NCBI GenBank assembly: GCA_934148985.1
Contig: CAKPDO010000014.1
Location: forward strand, 1 to 36,359
Length of the DNA: 36,359 nt
From: an uncultured Clostridia bacterium
Lineage (GTDB): Bacteria; Bacillota; Clostridia; TANB77; CAG-508
Reading direction: 5' to 3'
The notes beneath the pieces are model-generated. The model made no database searches. It worked only from the letters and a program-made list of their open reading frames with translations, and was not told where the DNA came from. Below are positions 34,384 to 36,359 of this stretch, piece after piece. A program made the position numbers and the translations under genes. How positions within the stretch are numbered: the stretch's first letter is position 1; each line of letters starts with the position of its first letter.

Positions 34384-34391
34384 TATGGTCC

Positions 34392-36359
34392 CTATTTTTT
34401 CTTTCTGCTAGTTGCTTTTTTTCTTGTCTTCTTTTCTTCATCTTCAACTTTTTCTTGGTTATCAGGATTCCACTTTTCGCCAATTTTAGGCTTGTTCCAA
34501 GATATATAATTGCATTTATCTGGATTATTCTCACAAACATAAAATTTTCTGCCTCTTTTTGATTTCTTAACTTGAACCGTTCCCCCACAATTTGGACAAG
34601 GCACATCTATCGTTTCTATTATAGCCTTAGTATTCCTACATTCTGGAAATCCTGGGCAAGCTAAAAATTTTCCATATCTTCCATATTTATAAACCATTAA
34701 TCGTCCACATTTTTCGCACACAACATCTGAAACTTCATCTTCAAGTTTTACATGTTCTAATTCTTCCTCAACCTTTTCAACTTCTTTTATAAAAGGTGCA
34801 TAAAATTCTCTAATTATATTTTTCCATTTTTCTTCGCCCTCTGCAATTCTATCAAATCTAGTTTCAATATTCGCCGTAAATTCCTCATTTACAACATCAG
34901 AAAAATTTTCTATCAAAAGCTTATTTACTACTTTTCCAAGTTCTGTTGGAACCAGTTGTTTTTGTTCTTTTTGAACATAATGCCTGTCTATTATTGTTGT
35001 TATAATTGGAGAATAAGTTGATGGTCGTCCAATTCCTTTTTCCTCCAAAGCCTTAACTAAACTTGCCTCTGTATATCTTGCTGGAGGTTCTGTGAAACTT
35101 TGCTTTGGACTTATTTTTTTCTTTTCAACTTCTTGATTTACATCTAATGGAGGTAGTATCCCTTCGACTTCTGCTGATTGATTGTCATCTGTTCCCTCCA
35201 CATATAAAACCATAAATCCTTTAAATTTCAAACTTTGTCCATTTGCCTTGAAATCATATCCATTTGCACTTATAGATACTTGCATTGTATCATAAACAGC
35301 TGCTGGCATTTGGCTTGCTAAAAATCTATTATATATTAATTTGTACAATTTATATTGTTCTGTAGTCAAATGTTCTTTTATTTCATCAGGTGAAAGTTCA
35401 ATATGTGCTGGTCTTATTGCCTCATGTGCATCTTGAGCATCTTTATTTGTCTTATAATATCTGTTTTCATAGTATTTTTCACCATATGTCTTAAAAATTT
35501 CTTCTTTTGCTGCTGCTCTTGCTTCTTCTGAAATTCTAGTTGAATCAGTTCTCATATATGTTATAAGTCCTGTATGGCCTTGTGGAAGTTTTATTCCCTC
35601 ATAAAGAACTTGTGCAACCGACATTGTTTTTTTCAAAGTAAAATTTAATTTTCTCGAAGCTTCCTGTTGCATTGTACTTGTTGTAAATGGTGGTGCGGGT
35701 TGTCTCTTTCTCTCGCTCTTTTTTATGTCTGTTACAATATATTTCGCATTATCAATATTTTTTAAAATTTCATCAACTTCTTCTTTAGAATGAAGCTCCA
35801 TTTTTTTGTTATTCTTTCCCGTAAAATGTGCTTCAAACTCTTTTTTAGAATTTTTATCTAATAAATTTACATAAATATTCCAATATTCTTCTGGAATAAA
35901 ATTCTCAATTTCATTTTCTCTGTCAACTATTAGCTTAACTGCTACAGACTGCACACGCCCTGCTGATAATCCTCTTTTAACCTTTTTCCAAAGGACAGGA
36001 CTTATTTTATATCCAACAATTCTGTCCAAAACCCTTCTAGCCTGCTGTGCATCAACTAAATTTATATCTATATCTCTTGGTTCCTTGATTGCTTTTTGAA
36101 CTGCTCCTTTTGTTATTTCATTAAATGTAACTCTTGTAATTTTACTTTCATCTGCCTCCAAAATATGAGCCAAATGCCAAGCAATAGCTTCTCCCTCACG
36201 ATCCGGGTCGGTTGCAAGATAAACTTTTTTAGCCGATTTTGCATCTTTCTTTAAAGATTTTATCAAATCACCCTTTCCCCTAATATTTATATATTGTGGT
36301 TCAAAATCATGTTCTATATCTATTCCTAATTTTGATTTAGGTAAATCTCTTATATGTCC
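34392..36359 (-). CDS. topA: DNA topoisomerase I (type IA), N-terminus beyond window
   Basis: Relaxes negatively supercoiled DNA. The frame is open to the right edge: before the TTG at 36266 it already reads GHIRDLPKSKLGIDI, a conserved topA segment, so only the first part of the TOPRIM domain is missing. Visible: TOPRIM ATDPDREGEAIAWHL, VDAQQARRVLDRIVGYK, QSVAVKLIVDRE, the catalytic Tyr in LITYMRTDSTRIS, GIGRPSTYSPII, and two C-terminal zinc ribbons (CEKCGRLM with CPGFPEC; CPNCGGTV with CENNPDKC). The tail is Lys-rich. About 656 residues are present of the usual ~690-700. Likely cotranscribed with ogg. Confidence 0.97.
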   Translation of the reverse strand, partial: GHIRDLPKSKLGIDIEHDFEPQYINIRGKGDLIKSLKKDAKSAKKVYLATDPDREGEAIAWHLAHILEADESKITRVTFNEITKGAVQKAIKEPRDIDINLVDAQQARRVLDRIVGYKISPVLWKKVKRGLSAGRVQSVAVKLIVDRENEIENFIPEEYWNIYVNLLDKNSKKEFEAHFTGKNNKKMELHSKEEVDEILKNIDNAKYIVTDIKKSERKRQPAPPFTTSTMQQEASRKLNFTLKKTMSVAQVLYEGIKLPQGHTGLITYMRTDSTRISEEARAAAKEEIFKTYGEKYYENRYYKTNKDAQDAHEAIRPAHIELSPDEIKEHLTTEQYKLYKLIYNRFLASQMPAAVYDTMQVSISANGYDFKANGQSLKFKGFMVLYVEGTDDNQSAEVEGILPPLDVNQEVEKKKISPKQSFTEPPARYTEASLVKALEEKGIGRPSTYSPIITTIIDRHYVQKEQKQLVPTELGKVVNKLLIENFSDVVNEEFTANIETRFDRIAEGEEKWKNIIREFYAPFIKEVEKVEEELEHVKLEDEVSDVVCEKCGRLMVYKYGRYGKFLACPGFPECRNTKAIIETIDVPCPNCGGTVQVKKSKRGRKFYVCENNPDKCNYISWNKPKIGEKWNPDNQEKVEDEEKKTRKKATSRKKK

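Overview
The window is about 36 kb of very AT-rich DNA with the standard genetic code (TGG is used for Trp and TGA as a stop), AGGAGG-type ribosome sites and sigma-A-type promoters. Together with rubrerythrin, a Bacillota-type Smc, a guanine deaminase and a pilin-like GLUG-repeat protein, this points to an anaerobic low-GC Bacillota, most likely an uncultured gut-type Clostridia lineage. Most genes are on the minus strand.

Layout. 1-2.4 kb: the end of a DUF6076-type protein, then a minus-strand trio (P-loop nucleotide kinase, GNAT acetyltransferase, histidine phosphatase). 2.4-5.9 kb: a decayed mobile zone. It holds a tyrosine integrase broken by a frameshift and a TGG-to-TGA change, a putative nuclease-fold gene, a C-terminal remnant of another putative nuclease, and an internal fragment of an IS110-family transposase. 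5.97-15.86 kb: the main item, a tightly packed five-gene minus-strand operon. It encodes a UvrD-like helicase, a DrmA-like helicase, a DrmB-like DUF1998 protein, a NERD nuclease-helicase fusion and a C5 cytosine methyltransferase. This is a DISARM-type anti-phage system, but no DrmC (phospholipase-D) or recognisable DrmE gene is present; the NERD-helicase and the UvrD-like helicase stand where those would be expected.

16-18.5 kb: rubrerythrin, a DUF1064 nuclease-fold protein, and a membrane-anchored amidase_3 protein that is frameshifted and has lost a zinc-ligand His. 18.5-21.6 kb: a single-chain GmrSD-like type IV restriction enzyme (DUF262 plus DUF1524), guanine deaminase and initiator tRNA-Met. 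21.7-25.9 kb: a MoxR/VWA-type operon with an unrecognised 281-residue protein, an AAA+ ATPase, a 130-residue protein, a DUF2201-type metallopeptidase and a VWA protein; the last two are normally one chain. 26-31.6 kb: Smc with a small membrane protein behind it, and a pilin-like protein with GLUG repeats. 31.6-32.05 kb: a non-coding stretch with a long hairpin, a 37-nt TG microsatellite and four repeats spaced at exactly 32 bp, ending in the promoter of an AAA_14/DUF4143 ATPase. 33.4-36.36 kb: an Ogg-type DNA glycosylase and topoisomerase I, which runs off the right edge.

Two independent DNA-based defences (the DISARM-like system and the GmrSD-like enzyme) plus nuclease remnants and mobile-element debris make the left half a defence island. 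The right half carries chromosomal housekeeping genes.
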